A stretch of DNA of 64,000 nucleotides, from NCBI RefSeq assembly GCF_001593005.1, contig NZ_LQZQ01000045.1, forward strand, positions 744,001-808,000. The letters are read 5' to 3'. Positions 35,037-43,998 of this stretch are shown one piece after another; the first letter of the stretch is position 1; each line of letters starts with the position of its first letter. A model generated the notes under the pieces. The model saw nothing but the letters and a program-made list of their open reading frames with translations, was not told the DNA's origin and made no database searches. A program made the translations under genes and the position numbers. This DNA is from Roseivirga ehrenbergii (GTDB taxonomy: Bacteria; Bacteroidota; Bacteroidia; Cytophagales; Cyclobacteriaceae).

Positions 35037-35825
35037 TTAAACATTGGTCATGAAATCCCAATCATCATTGATTTGGGCAATGCTGTGATAGGCTGTCATA
35101 TCGTACTGACAAGGCACTACAGAAACATAATTATGGTCTACCGCCCATACGTCAGTATCTTCACCTTTATCATTATTCACAAAATTACCTGCTAACCAAA
35201 AGTAAGGTCTTCCATAAGGGTCTTTTCGCTGATCAAATTCTTCCTGCCAATGTGCTTTGGCCTGTCGACAGACTTTAATCCCTCTAATTTTCTGGTTTTG
35301 CTTGGGTGGAATATTAACATTTAGGGCTACATTCTTAGCAAGTCCCTTATCCAAAACTTCTTTGGCAATATGAACAATGTGATCAATGGCGTGAGAAAAA
35401 TCAGCCTTTAAAGAGAAATCGGCTAAGGAATAACCAATAGATGGAAAACCTTCAATAGCTGCTTCAATTGCAGCAGACATGGTGCCTGAATAAAGTACAC
35501 TTATGGCTAAATTACTTCCGTGATTCACACCACTTACTACCAGATCCGGCACTCTATCTTTCAACACGTAGTGTTTGGCCAATTTAACACAGTCGGCAGG
35601 TGTACCCGAACACTTATAGGCAATCACACCTAAATCATTAAAGATATCGGTTTCTATCAACCTTAAAGTATTGCCAATCGTAATGGCATGCCCCATTCCG
35701 GATTGCGGACTATCGGGTGCTACAACAATTACTTCACCAACTTGACACATGGCTTCGATGAGCACACGAATACCTTTAGAGGTGATACCGTCATCGTTTG
35801 AAACAAGAATAAGGGGCTTGGACAT
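35037..35825 (-). CDS. surE: 5'/3'-nucleotidase SurE
   Basis: A 262-aa nucleotidase of the stationary-phase survival family. It opens with ILVSNDDGITSKGIRVLIE, whose Asp pair binds the metal. It also has VVAPDSPQSGMGHAITIG, the conserved YKCSGTPADCVKLAKHYV and SGVNHGSNLAISVLYSGT, all standard SurE segments. It hydrolyses nucleoside monophosphates. It follows the 36464 gene with no gap (stop and start adjacent), so the two are probably co-transcribed. Confidence 0.95.
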   Translation of the reverse strand: MSKPLILVSNDDGITSKGIRVLIEAMCQVGEVIVVAPDSPQSGMGHAITIGNTLRLIETDIFNDLGVIAYKCSGTPADCVKLAKHYVLKDRVPDLVVSGVNHGSNLAISVLYSGTMSAAIEAAIEGFPSIGYSLADFSLKADFSHAIDHIVHIAKEVLDKGLAKNVALNVNIPPKQNQKIRGIKVCRQAKAHWQEEFDQRKDPYGRPYFWLAGNFVNNDKGEDTDVWAVDHNYVSVVPCQYDMTAYHSIAQINDDWDFMTNV

Positions 35826-36464
35826 TTAGTTTACTTCTTGGTTAAAATATTGCACCAATTTCGCAACATCCTGTAAGCGATCAAGCTTTAATCTCTCTTT
35901 TTTAACGTACTTCTTCAGTTCAGAGCGAGCATTACCAAATTGATTAAGCACATCATTTGTTTTCCCCGAGGATTCCCTAATTACTCCATCTTCTTTTGCA
36001 AAAAACATTTTATGAGCCAAGTAACTTCTGCTCTCTCTAAAGTTCGGGTAGTTCGAATACCTATTTCTATTATTGAAGCTTGAAGTAGTGGGTGAATTTC
36101 TAATTACAACATACTCTCTAGCCAAAAGCGTCATTTTACCGGCAACCACTACCTCAAAAAACACTGGACGCTTATAATTATTTTGAATGGCATAAGGAAG
36201 AGCGTAAAAGGTTCTTCGCGCTTTAATAGACTCTTGCAAAAAAGAGAATGAAATTACTTGGCTGGCATCATAGGCCTGAGTCCGCTCACCAATCTGTAAT
36301 TGAACTGTTTGCCTATCCAAATCATATTTAATATTACCCGTTTTAACACTTCCATCGGTCAATCTAATTTCCCCATCATGCCATAATTCGGACGGAAAAG
36401 TTTGTGCATTAACCCCAAATGCCATAAAACTAAATATCACAAGAAAATAAATGTACAATTTCAT
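35826..36464 (-). CDS. Exported protein of unknown function upstream of surE
   Basis: A 212-aa protein with signal peptide (IFSFMAFGVNAQ, cleavage about residue 20). The N-terminal part has a beta-rich pattern (HDGEIRLTDGSVKTGNIKY, then VQLQIGERTQAYDASQVISF). The C-terminal part is helical and basic (ARSELKKYVKKERLKLDR). I know no function. Its stop codon directly abuts the surE ATG, giving an operon-like pair, but a functional link to the nucleotidase is unproven. Confidence 0.65.
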   Translation of the reverse strand: MKLYIYFLVIFSFMAFGVNAQTFPSELWHDGEIRLTDGSVKTGNIKYDLDRQTVQLQIGERTQAYDASQVISFSFLQESIKARRTFYALPYAIQNNYKRPVFFEVVVAGKMTLLAREYVVIRNSPTTSSFNNRNRYSNYPNFRESRSYLAHKMFFAKEDGVIRESSGKTNDVLNQFGNARSELKKYVKKERLKLDRLQDVAKLVQYFNQEVN

Positions 36465-36513
36465 ATCGCACAGAACATTTGTTTTGGGTTGAACGCTTTG
36501 TAAACCCTAATGT

Positions 36514-37668
36514 TTATTTTTTCTTTAACGTAACGTGCTCAACGATTTCAAGGCCATAACCAATAAGTCCAACACGTTTTGTAGGATGATTCGTAATCAA
36601 ACGGATTTTAGACACACCAAGATCGCGCAAAATTTGGGCGCCAATTCCAAAATCTTTCTGATCCATTTTCACTCCGAACTTACCTTCTTTTTGACCTGCA
36701 GCCTTGATGGCTTTAAGCTCATCTAATAAACGAGCGCCTCTAGCACCTTGGTTCATATAAAGTACTACCCCTTTGCCTTCATCTTCTAACATACAGAGTG
36801 CATGCTTTATTGGATTGCCAGTATCTCGATTAAAGCCGAATACATCACCTAAAGTGCTAGAAGAATGCACACGAACCAAAACTGGTTCATCTTCTTTCCA
36901 TTCGCCTTTTACAACGGCCAAATGCACTTCTTCAGTATTGGTTTGTTTGAAGGCCTGAAGGTGGAAATCACCGTAATCTGTTGGTAAATCCACAGAATCA
37001 ACACGTTCAATAAGACTTTCCTTTTCTAAACGGTACGAGATTAAATCCTCTATAGAAATCAGTTTCAAATTAAACTTTTCGGCTACTTTTTTTAGGTTAG
37101 GAAGACGGGCCATTGTACCATCTTCATTCAGTATTTCTACCAAAACACCACAAGCTTGGAAGCCCGCTAAACGTGCCAAGTCAATAGCAGCTTCAGTATG
37201 ACCTGTTCTTCTCAATACACCACCTCTCTTTGCTCGTAAAGGGAAGATATGTCCTGGTTTTCCAAGTTCTTCTGGTTTTGTATTTGGGTTTACCAATGCT
37301 TGAATCGTTTTGGAACGGTCGCTGGCAGAAATGCCTGTGGTACAACCGTGGCCAATTAAATCAATAGAAACTGTAAATGGGGTTTCGTAGGCCGCAGTAT
37401 TTGAGCCGACCATCATTTCAAGACCAAGCTCATCGCAACGGTCTTCAATCACTGCTGCACAAATTAATCCACGACCATGAGTAGCCATAAAATTGATAAC
37501 CTCAGGTGTTATTTTCTCTGCAGCGCAAATAAAATCACCTTCATTCTCACGGTCTTCATCATCAACCACAATAACTACTTCGCCATTTTTTATAGCTTCA
37601 ATGGCTTCTTCAATTGTATTTAATTGAATTTTATCTGTTGTGGTTTCCATTGTATTTGCTTCTGTCAT
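36514..37668 (-). CDS. RibBA-type protein: active-looking DHBP synthase fused to a degenerate GTP cyclohydrolase II domain
   Basis: A 384-aa riboflavin-pathway protein. The RibB half (about 1-215) is intact: [29 protein letters not shown], and the acid/His residues in [14 protein letters not shown]. It would make 3,4-dihydroxy-2-butanone 4-phosphate from ribulose 5-phosphate. The RibA-like half keeps the fold but lacks the zinc cysteines: the usual HSxCxTGDxxGSxRCDC region here reads [17 protein letters not shown] (residues 268-284). The catalytic RQEGRG loop reads NQGARG (306-311). It therefore probably lacks GTP cyclohydrolase activity, like the RibBX variants described in other phyla. A true RibA should exist elsewhere. 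It lies just downstream of dnaG. Confidence 0.9.
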   Translation of the reverse strand: MTEANTMETTTDKIQLNTIEEAIEAIKNGEVVIVVDDEDRENEGDFICAAEKITPEVINFMATHGRGLICAAVIEDRCDELGLEMMVGSNTAAYETPFTVSIDLIGHGCTTGISASDRSKTIQALVNPNTKPEELGKPGHIFPLRAKRGGVLRRTGHTEAAIDLARLAGFQACGVLVEILNEDGTMARLPNLKKVAEKFNLKLISIEDLISYRLEKESLIERVDSVDLPTDYGDFHLQAFKQTNTEEVHLAVVKGEWKEDEPVLVRVHSSSTLGDVFGFNRDTGNPIKHALCMLEDEGKGVVLYMNQGARGARLLDELKAIKAAGQKEGKFGVKMDQKDFGIGAQILRDLGVSKIRLITNHPTKRVGLIGYGLEIVEHVTLKKK

Positions 37669-37698
37669 GCTCTTTATTATAAGCGTATATAAATTCTT

Positions 37699-39618
37699 TT
37701 ACTTTGACACCACAATTCCCAATTCGGTGGTCACCTGATCGAAAAGTGTCTTTAAATGCTTTATCATTAGAAGGAGTTCGTCTTGCTCGTCTATACTAGA
37801 CGACTTCTTCAAAAGTTCTTCATTATGGTGAATCATCTCTTCGATTTTCTTTCGTTTCAATCGCAGAATGACTTTATAGGTTGCTTTTGATAAATCTTCC
37901 TTTTCATGGCTGGTACTAATTCTATGAAGTTCTTCCCAGCCATCGCTTATGAAATACTTCATATCCAAAAGGTCAATCACCAACTGACTCATTTTTGGAT
38001 GGTCTGGCCCAATAAACATATCGGGTTCTACCTTTTTACCTGCCCTAATAAATTCAGAAGCTTTAGAAATAGTTTCATTAATCAACAAATCATCAAATTT
38101 CAAATCAACGGTTTCATTCAAAATAAACTCCCCTATTTTCTGATGTTCATCAAATGGTTCGTTAGCATAATTAATGATCATTCTCAGGCATTCCCGTTCT
38201 ACATAAAATGGAGTATAACCGGGTTGTTCTTCTTGTTTTGCTTGTAGCGAGTTAGCCAACTGCTCATCTACCGCTGACACTCGTTCATCATGCTGCTTGT
38301 CCTTTTTTCGGTTTTTAATCAGAATTTTATTCAATTCCGAAATCAAAACCTGCTCATCAATTTCGAGCAAATTGGCACAAGACTTTATATAAACAGAGCG
38401 CTTAATCCCATCGGGAATTAGCGAAATACTTTCTACTACATCGCGAATAACGGCTACCTTTTTAACCGGATCAATATTTTTACCGCCTTCGGTAAGGATG
38501 TTCGTTTTAAAAGTGATGAAATCTTGAGCATTATCTTTCAGAAATTGCTGAAAGGCCTCTGAGCTCATACTACGCGAAAAACTATCAGGGTCTTCCCCCT
38601 CAGGGAAAACTACTGCGTGTACATCTAGATCATGCTCAAGAATTAAGTCAATACCTCTAAAGGAAGCTTTAATTCCTGCCGCATCTCCATCGTAAAGTAC
38701 CGTAATGTTCTTTGTGTATCGACCAATCAAACGTATTTGCTCCTTGGTTAAGGACGTTCCCGAAGAAGAAACCACGTTTTGAACACCTGATTGATGCATA
38801 GAAATCACATCGGTGTAACCTTCTACCAAATAACAAAGGTCTTCGTTCCGAATGGCTTGTCTGGCTTGGTGGATACCATAAACGATGTCACTCTTATGAT
38901 ACACCCCCGTTTCGGGCGAATTGATGTACTTAGGCTGCTTTTTATCTTTACGAAGTGTTCGGGCACCAAAGGCAATTACTTTTCCACCCACATTGTGGAT
39001 TGGGAACATTACCCTACCTCTAAACCTATCATAGGTTTTGTTCTCAGATTTAAGGATCAAGCCCGCCTTTTCTAAGATTTCTTCAGAATAGCCTTTTTCC
39101 AGTGCAGGCTTCATCAGCCCATCCCAAGCATCGAGGCTATAACCTAAATCGAATTTCTTTATTGTGGCTTCAGAAAAACCTCGTTCTTTAAAATAACTGA
39201 GCCCAATACTTTTCCCTTCGCTATGATTCCACAGGACATCTTGAAAAAACTCTCCGGCAAATTTTAGAGCAATAAAAAGACTATCTCGTTCATTCTGAGC
39301 AGTTATTTGCTCATCAGTCTGTTCCTCTTCTTGAACCTCAATACCATATTTATTAGCAAGGTACTTCAGCGCTTCAATGTAATTAATGCCTTCTACTTCC
39401 ATTACAAAAGCAATGGCATCGCCCCCTTTTCCGGAGCTAAAACATTTGAAAATATCTTTGGAAGGAGAAACGTAAAAGGAAGGACTTTTTTCGTTCGTGA
39501 AAGGGCTGAGTGCCCTATAATTCGATCCCACTTTTTTCAGCGACACAAAATCACTGATCACTTCGACTATATCGATGCGGTTCTTGATTTCCTGTATTGT
39601 ACTGTCGCTGATTGCCAT
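37699..39618 (-). CDS. dnaG: DNA primase DnaG with degenerate zinc ribbon
   Basis: The start at 39618 (MAISDSTIQEIKNRIDIVEV) is preferred over 39633: it matches usual DnaG N-termini, and a perfect -7 box overlaps the longer start. The ~639-aa protein makes RNA primers for replication. The TOPRIM core is intact (LVEGYTDVISMHQSG and LYDGDAAGIKASFRG). In the N-terminal CHC2 zinc domain three of four ligands are changed: the Cys-x2-His pair reads SPFT and the Cys-x2-Cys pair reads CFSS. The surrounding KSPSFYV and GKGGDAIAFVME are conserved, so the domain fold is likely kept without zinc. The C-terminal helicase-binding part is divergent. The gene is divergent from mrp. Confidence 0.93.
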   Translation of the reverse strand: MAISDSTIQEIKNRIDIVEVISDFVSLKKVGSNYRALSPFTNEKSPSFYVSPSKDIFKCFSSGKGGDAIAFVMEVEGINYIEALKYLANKYGIEVQEEEQTDEQITAQNERDSLFIALKFAGEFFQDVLWNHSEGKSIGLSYFKERGFSEATIKKFDLGYSLDAWDGLMKPALEKGYSEEILEKAGLILKSENKTYDRFRGRVMFPIHNVGGKVIAFGARTLRKDKKQPKYINSPETGVYHKSDIVYGIHQARQAIRNEDLCYLVEGYTDVISMHQSGVQNVVSSSGTSLTKEQIRLIGRYTKNITVLYDGDAAGIKASFRGIDLILEHDLDVHAVVFPEGEDPDSFSRSMSSEAFQQFLKDNAQDFITFKTNILTEGGKNIDPVKKVAVIRDVVESISLIPDGIKRSVYIKSCANLLEIDEQVLISELNKILIKNRKKDKQHDERVSAVDEQLANSLQAKQEEQPGYTPFYVERECLRMIINYANEPFDEHQKIGEFILNETVDLKFDDLLINETISKASEFIRAGKKVEPDMFIGPDHPKMSQLVIDLLDMKYFISDGWEELHRISTSHEKEDLSKATYKVILRLKRKKIEEMIHHNEELLKKSSSIDEQDELLLMIKHLKTLFDQVTTELGIVVSK

Positions 39619-39630
39619 CCCTTCTGGCCT

Positions 39631-39638
39631 CAAATATA
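39631..39638 (-). promoter_or_regulatory. -7 promoter box of dnaG
   Basis: The minus strand reads TATATTTG, a full match to TAnnTTTG, 12 bp before the preferred ATG at 39618. A T-rich stretch lies at the -33 distance. The leader would be very short. It also argues against the ATG at 39633, which overlaps the box. Confidence 0.45.
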
Positions 39639-39738
39639 GGGCATTGCTAAGGCTTGAAAAAGCACGGAACGAATTTCATTTAAAGCTGTTATTCAGACTA
39701 GACAAAAAGCCGTTAATTTGCAGCGGAATTAAAGAACT

Positions 39739-40836
39739 ATGGCAGCACTTACTAAAGAAAATGTAATCAAAGCACTTCGTCATGTTGATGACCCAGATAT
39801 TAAAAAGGATCTGGTTACGCTAAACATGATTCAAGAGATTGAAATTGAAGGAAATAAACTCTCCTTCACAGTGATGTTAACCACACCTGCTTGCCCATTG
39901 AAAGAAGTAATCAAAAACGATTGCTTAAAAGCCATTGAAGAGCATGTGGGCGCTGATATCGAAGTGAGCGTAAATATGAGTTCTCATGTAACCAGCACAA
40001 GAGATAATGCCCCTCTTCTACCTCAGGTAAAGAATATTATTGCAATTGCTTCGGGAAAAGGCGGAGTAGGTAAATCTACCGTTACTGCCAACCTTGCCGT
40101 TGCCTTGTCCAGAAGTGGTGCCAAAGTGGGCTTGATCGATGCCGACATCTATGGCCCGTCCATCCCAACTATGTTTAATTGCGAACATGAGCAGCCTAGC
40201 ATTAGAAAAGAAGGTGAAAGAAATTTGATCATTCCAATTGAGCAATATGGAGTGAAATTAATCTCAATTGGTTTCTTAACCCCTGCCGAAAACGCTGTGG
40301 TTTGGAGAGGCCCAATGGCCAGTAGCGCATTAAAACAGTTTATTGGCGATACAGATTGGGGCGAGCTTGATTATTTATTAATCGATCTTCCTCCTGGTAC
40401 TGGCGACATTCACTTGACTTTAGTGCAAACCGTACCGGTTACAGGAGTTGTTTTGGTAACTACACCGCAAAAAGTAGCTTTAGCCGATGCGCAAAAAGGA
40501 TTAACCATGTTTATGCAACCACAAATCAATGTGCCTATATTAGGTATTGTTGAGAACATGGCTTATTTCACTCCAGAAGAATTACCCGACAATAAGTATT
40601 ATATTTTCGGAAAAGATGGAGGAAGGAACTTAGCAGAAAAACATAAAGTACCTTACCTAGGTCAAATTCCATTGGTACAAAGTATTCGCGAAGCTGGAGA
40701 TATTGGTTACCCAGCGGTAATGCAGGATTCCGTTACTGCCAATGCCTTTAAATCACTTTCACAACAAGTTGCCCAACAGGTTGCGATAAGAAATGCGCAA
40801 TTAGCTGAAACAAAACGGGTAGAATTAAAAGTTTAA
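39739..40836 (+). CDS. Mrp/ApbC-type P-loop ATPase for Fe-S cluster transfer
   Basis: A 365-aa protein with an N-terminal MIP18/DUF59 domain (about 1-90; ALRHVDDPDIKKDLVTL and TTPACPLKEVIKNDC) and a deviant Walker A motif, ASGKGGVGKST (about 104-114), followed by LIDADIYGPSIPTMF and DLPPGTGDIHLTL. Mrp/Nbp35 proteins load or carry Fe-S clusters. The Cys-x2-Cys that bridges clusters in many members, after the ENM motif, is absent: the sequence reads ENMAYFTPEELPDNKYY, a variant I recall in other Bacteroidota. The next gene, 15 bp later, is a NifU-type scaffold. Confidence 0.93.
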   Translation: MAALTKENVIKALRHVDDPDIKKDLVTLNMIQEIEIEGNKLSFTVMLTTPACPLKEVIKNDCLKAIEEHVGADIEVSVNMSSHVTSTRDNAPLLPQVKNIIAIASGKGGVGKSTVTANLAVALSRSGAKVGLIDADIYGPSIPTMFNCEHEQPSIRKEGERNLIIPIEQYGVKLISIGFLTPAENAVVWRGPMASSALKQFIGDTDWGELDYLLIDLPPGTGDIHLTLVQTVPVTGVVLVTTPQKVALADAQKGLTMFMQPQINVPILGIVENMAYFTPEELPDNKYYIFGKDGGRNLAEKHKVPYLGQIPLVQSIREAGDIGYPAVMQDSVTANAFKSLSQQVAQQVAIRNAQLAETKRVELKV

Positions 40837-40851
40837 CGTACATTTATACCT

Positions 40852-41088
40852 ATGAAACAAAGAGTTGAAGCAGCTTTAGAGAAGATCAGGCCATTTCTTT
40901 TGGCTGATGGTGGTGATGTGAAAGTGCTTGAGATCACAGACGACATGATTGTAAAGCTTGAATTACTTGGGGCTTGCGAAAGTTGCCCAATGTCGCATAT
41001 GACGATGAAAGCTGGAATTGAAGAGGCAATAAAAAGAGATATCCCAGAAATAAAGGGCGTAGTTGCTATAAATGCAGCAACGGTATAG
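40852..41088 (+). CDS. NifU C-terminal domain Fe-S scaffold protein
   Basis: A 78-aa single Nfu domain: RPFLLADGGDVKVLEI near the start and the cluster-binding Cys-x2-Cys in LLGACESCPMSHMTMKAG (about residues 43-46). Two such subunits would share a 4Fe-4S cluster and pass it to target proteins. It sits 15 bp after the mrp-type gene and is followed by a hairpin terminator, so the two form a bicistronic Fe-S assembly unit. No A-type carrier N-terminal extension is present. Confidence 0.95.
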   Translation: MKQRVEAALEKIRPFLLADGGDVKVLEITDDMIVKLELLGACESCPMSHMTMKAGIEEAIKRDIPEIKGVVAINAATV

Positions 41089-41114
41089 TTTTCTCAACCA
41101 ACACCTAATAAATG

Positions 41115-41144
41115 GGCATAGTGTAAAAGCATTATGCCTTTTTT
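41115..41144 (+). terminator. Terminator of the mrp-nifU operon
   Basis: GGCATA-G-TG pairs with CA-T-TATGCC around a short loop, followed by TTTTTT at 41139-41144, about 27 bp after the stop. Confidence 0.75.
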
Positions 41145-41209
41145 GATTTTTTGGCCAATGGTAAAGCTCAATAAAAAATAACTTGTTGTGTTCATGCTAT
41201 TATTAAACA

Positions 41210-41239
41210 TTTGACCGTTTTCTTAATTGATTATCTTTG
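41210..41239 (+). promoter_or_regulatory. Strong consensus promoter of the PASTA operon
   Basis: TTTG at 41210-41213 and TATCTTTG at 41232-41239 match the Bacteroidota -33 and -7 boxes exactly, with an 18-bp spacer. It is followed by GCGGACGAAG and the ATG 61 bp after the -7 box. This is the best promoter match in the window. Confidence 0.65.
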
Positions 41240-41299
41240 CGGACGAAGTAACCTAGGAACCATTGCATTTTTAACCTACTTCAACCAATATCAAACCTT

Positions 41300-42109
41300 A
41301 TGAGTGACAAATCTTTTACGTTTAGCAGATTTTTGAAGAATGTATTGATCATGGCCGGTATCGGAATCGTTTTCGTGCTGTTCTTTTTCTATATCTACCT
41401 TCCTTCTTCTACCAATCACAACGAAACTATTACTGTGCCTGAACTGATTGGCTTGACCTATGAAGATTTAGACGAGTTTGTAATCAAAAGAGACTTGAGG
41501 TATGAAATTGTAGAAGACTCAGGTTATTCAGAATCGGCCGCTCCGCTTTCTATACTTAGCCAAAACCCAAAGCCTGGTTCGAAAGTAAAAATGAACCGCA
41601 AAATATATATCGCACTGAACGCTAAGGTTCCACCAAAAGTAAAAATGCCAAACCTTATTAATACTGATGTTCAAAACGCTGAAGACATTTTAAATACCAA
41701 TGGTTTAAAACTCGGTTCATTAACCTACGAACCGAACCTTGCAAATAACGCAGTATTGGCACAAACACTAGATGGAAAACCTATAGAAGCAGGAACCTCT
41801 ATTTTCAAAGGCTCTTCTATTGATTTAGTAATTGGCGATGGCGAAGGCATGCAGCGTTTTCTTGCTCCCAACTTTATTGGAAAAACTTTAGAAGACGTAA
41901 AGTTTCAGATTAATGCATCAAAACTTAAACTCGATGTAATCAACTTTATTCAGGTAGACAGCGTAGCTGAAAACACCGTATATAAGCAATTGCCTCCAGC
42001 CGGAAGTATGATCAGATCGGGAAGTTTGGTAGAAATATGGGTCAACAGCAAGGAAACTAATGGTGAAGAGCCAGAAGATTCACCAGAGGGAGATGTTAAA
42101 ATGCAATAA
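41300..42109 (+). CDS. Membrane-anchored protein with three PASTA domains
   Basis: A 269-aa protein: short cytoplasmic start, one membrane anchor (about residues 15-35; VLIMAGIGIVFVLFFFYIY) and three periplasmic PASTA repeats (about 43-110, 113-180 and 185-252). Each has the ExxxP/L-like pattern of the family: ITVPELIGLTYEDLDEFV, VKMPNLINTDVQNAEDIL, FLAPNFIGKTLEDVKFQI. PASTA domains bind peptidoglycan fragments or muropeptides. No kinase domain is attached, unlike PknB-type proteins. It is first in an operon with a T9SS cargo gene 6 bp later and a rhodanese gene. An acidic tail (GEEPEDSPEGD) follows the last repeat. Confidence 0.9.
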   Translation: MSDKSFTFSRFLKNVLIMAGIGIVFVLFFFYIYLPSSTNHNETITVPELIGLTYEDLDEFVIKRDLRYEIVEDSGYSESAAPLSILSQNPKPGSKVKMNRKIYIALNAKVPPKVKMPNLINTDVQNAEDILNTNGLKLGSLTYEPNLANNAVLAQTLDGKPIEAGTSIFKGSSIDLVIGDGEGMQRFLAPNFIGKTLEDVKFQINASKLKLDVINFIQVDSVAENTVYKQLPPAGSMIRSGSLVEIWVNSKETNGEEPEDSPEGDVKMQ

Positions 42110-42115
42110 TAGTTA

Positions 42116-43996
42116 GTGAAGAAACTACTGGTCATATCGTTCGTTTTTTTTGCCATGCAAACCATGGCTCAGATTACCGAGCTACCCCTACCTATTAAAG
42201 CTAAACCAAAAAGCAGCAATAACCTTGTTTCAGCAGCGGCAGGACTTAACCAAACCCAAGCCAGTTTAACCCTGCCTTTTTGGGATGATTTTTCACAAGC
42301 GAATACTTCTCCTAACCCTGCCTTATGGAAATCGGGAGAGAACGTGCGTATTAGTAGCTCAATTGGTAAATCTGCACCTACTTTAAATGTTGCTGTATTT
42401 GATGGTGTTGATGCCACAGGAAGACCATACAACGCGACCAGTTTGCTAAATGGCGCGACAGACAGTCTGGTCTCTCAGCCCATTGACTTAAGTACTTTAC
42501 CCGTAAATCAAGCCGATTCGGTTTACATCAGTTTCTTTTGGCAGGCCACAGGAAACGGAGAATTACCTGATAGGCAAGACTCACTGGTGCTTCAATTCAG
42601 AAAGCCCAATGGCAGCTGGCAAAGTGCATGGCGGCAGATTGGAGGCATTGACAATCAATCAGAAGAATTTAACCAAGTAGTTTTAAAAGTTGATTCCGAG
42701 TTTTTCTATGATGGCTTCCAATTTCGTTTCAAATCATTTACTCGTTTAGCAGGGGCATACGATACTTGGTTGGTAGATTATATTTATCTAAACGATAGCA
42801 GATATGAAGGTGACGTGGCTCATGTAGACCGTGCACTCACAAGAAAACCATCGTTTTTGATTGCCCCATATTCTGCTATGCCTACCGAGCAATTCTTTGC
42901 TAACCCAACAAAATACTTATCCGAAACCAATACGGAGTTCTACAATCTCAACGACTTCTTTCAACCCATTCAATTCACTACAACTGTAAAAGACCTTGGC
43001 ACAGGAAACCAATTGGAGGTATTGAACAATGAAAGTGTAGCCAACCCTCCACCAGGACCTTATGCTCGAAGAACTTTCACTTCGCCAATACTCTCTATGG
43101 CCAACATTGACACTGATGCAGACTCACTTTGGCTGGAAACCACCTATTATATTAAATCAGGAGATAATTTCTATGTGGAAAATATTTCGAATACGAACGA
43201 TACCACATTCAGTACCAACCTTGATTACCGTGTAAACGACACAGTTAGGGTGGTAACTAAGATTGATGATTTCTTTGCATACGATGATGACGATGCAGAT
43301 TTCGCTGCTGGAATTAACCAAAATGGGGGCAAACTTGCCTATGAGTTTTATGCCGAAGAAAGGGCTTTGCTTACTCATATCGATATCAATTTTCCATTTA
43401 TCCAGCAAGCTGGTGAGCCTATTGAGCTGTTTGTTTGGACGAATATTGAAGAAGAAGGCAGATCTGAAGAAATACTGTTTCAAGATTCCTACAGTGTTTT
43501 ACGCCCTACTTCCATTGGCGCAATGACCACCTATGAATTGGACACGCCCGTTTTTGTTCAAGACACTTTTTTCATTGGTTTTCAGCAAGCTACAAATGAG
43601 TTTCTAGCTGTGGGGCTTGATAAAAATCAAGATTCAGGAGACAAAATGTTTTACAATGTTGATGGCACATGGAGAAAAAACGAAAATGTAAAAGGCAGCT
43701 TCCTTATGCGTCCTAGGTTTGACACATCCGTTGCTTCAACTTTTGTACCCGGTAAAGTAGCTCCAGAAGTTCGCTTGGAGGTATACCCAAACCCTAGTGA
43801 AGGTGAGTTTAACATTAAAGGCCAAGTTGAGCATATCCGGCTTTTCGATAGCTGGGGAAAGGAAGCACAGTTTTCCGTAGAAGAAACGGAAACTGGCCTA
43901 AAAGTTCTTTTCGGAAAAAATCAAAAAGGCATATATTTGCTCCACGTTAAAAAAGAAGGTAAAATCATCACAAAAAGGTTGATTCTAAACCACTGA
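42116..43996 (+). CDS. Secreted protein with T9SS type A sorting domain
   Basis: A 626-aa exported protein that begins at a GTG (GTG-AAG-AAA, read MKKLLVISFVFF), 6 bp after the PASTA stop; no closer ATG gives a signal peptide. The signal ends near MQTMAQ. The body is beta-rich with no enzymatic motif I recognise. The C-terminal ~75 residues form a T9SS type A domain: LEVYPNPSEGEFNIKG, then a strand-rich core and the ending KGIYLLHVKKEGKIITKRL. It is therefore carried by type IX secretion and probably attached to the surface. It lies between the PASTA protein and a cytoplasmic rhodanese in one operon. Confidence 0.9.
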   Translation: MKKLLVISFVFFAMQTMAQITELPLPIKAKPKSSNNLVSAAAGLNQTQASLTLPFWDDFSQANTSPNPALWKSGENVRISSSIGKSAPTLNVAVFDGVDATGRPYNATSLLNGATDSLVSQPIDLSTLPVNQADSVYISFFWQATGNGELPDRQDSLVLQFRKPNGSWQSAWRQIGGIDNQSEEFNQVVLKVDSEFFYDGFQFRFKSFTRLAGAYDTWLVDYIYLNDSRYEGDVAHVDRALTRKPSFLIAPYSAMPTEQFFANPTKYLSETNTEFYNLNDFFQPIQFTTTVKDLGTGNQLEVLNNESVANPPPGPYARRTFTSPILSMANIDTDADSLWLETTYYIKSGDNFYVENISNTNDTTFSTNLDYRVNDTVRVVTKIDDFFAYDDDDADFAAGINQNGGKLAYEFYAEERALLTHIDINFPFIQQAGEPIELFVWTNIEEEGRSEEILFQDSYSVLRPTSIGAMTTYELDTPVFVQDTFFIGFQQATNEFLAVGLDKNQDSGDKMFYNVDGTWRKNENVKGSFLMRPRFDTSVASTFVPGKVAPEVRLEVYPNPSEGEFNIKGQVEHIRLFDSWGKEAQFSVEETETGLKVLFGKNQKGIYLLHVKKEGKIITKRLILNH

Positions 43997-43998
43997 CC

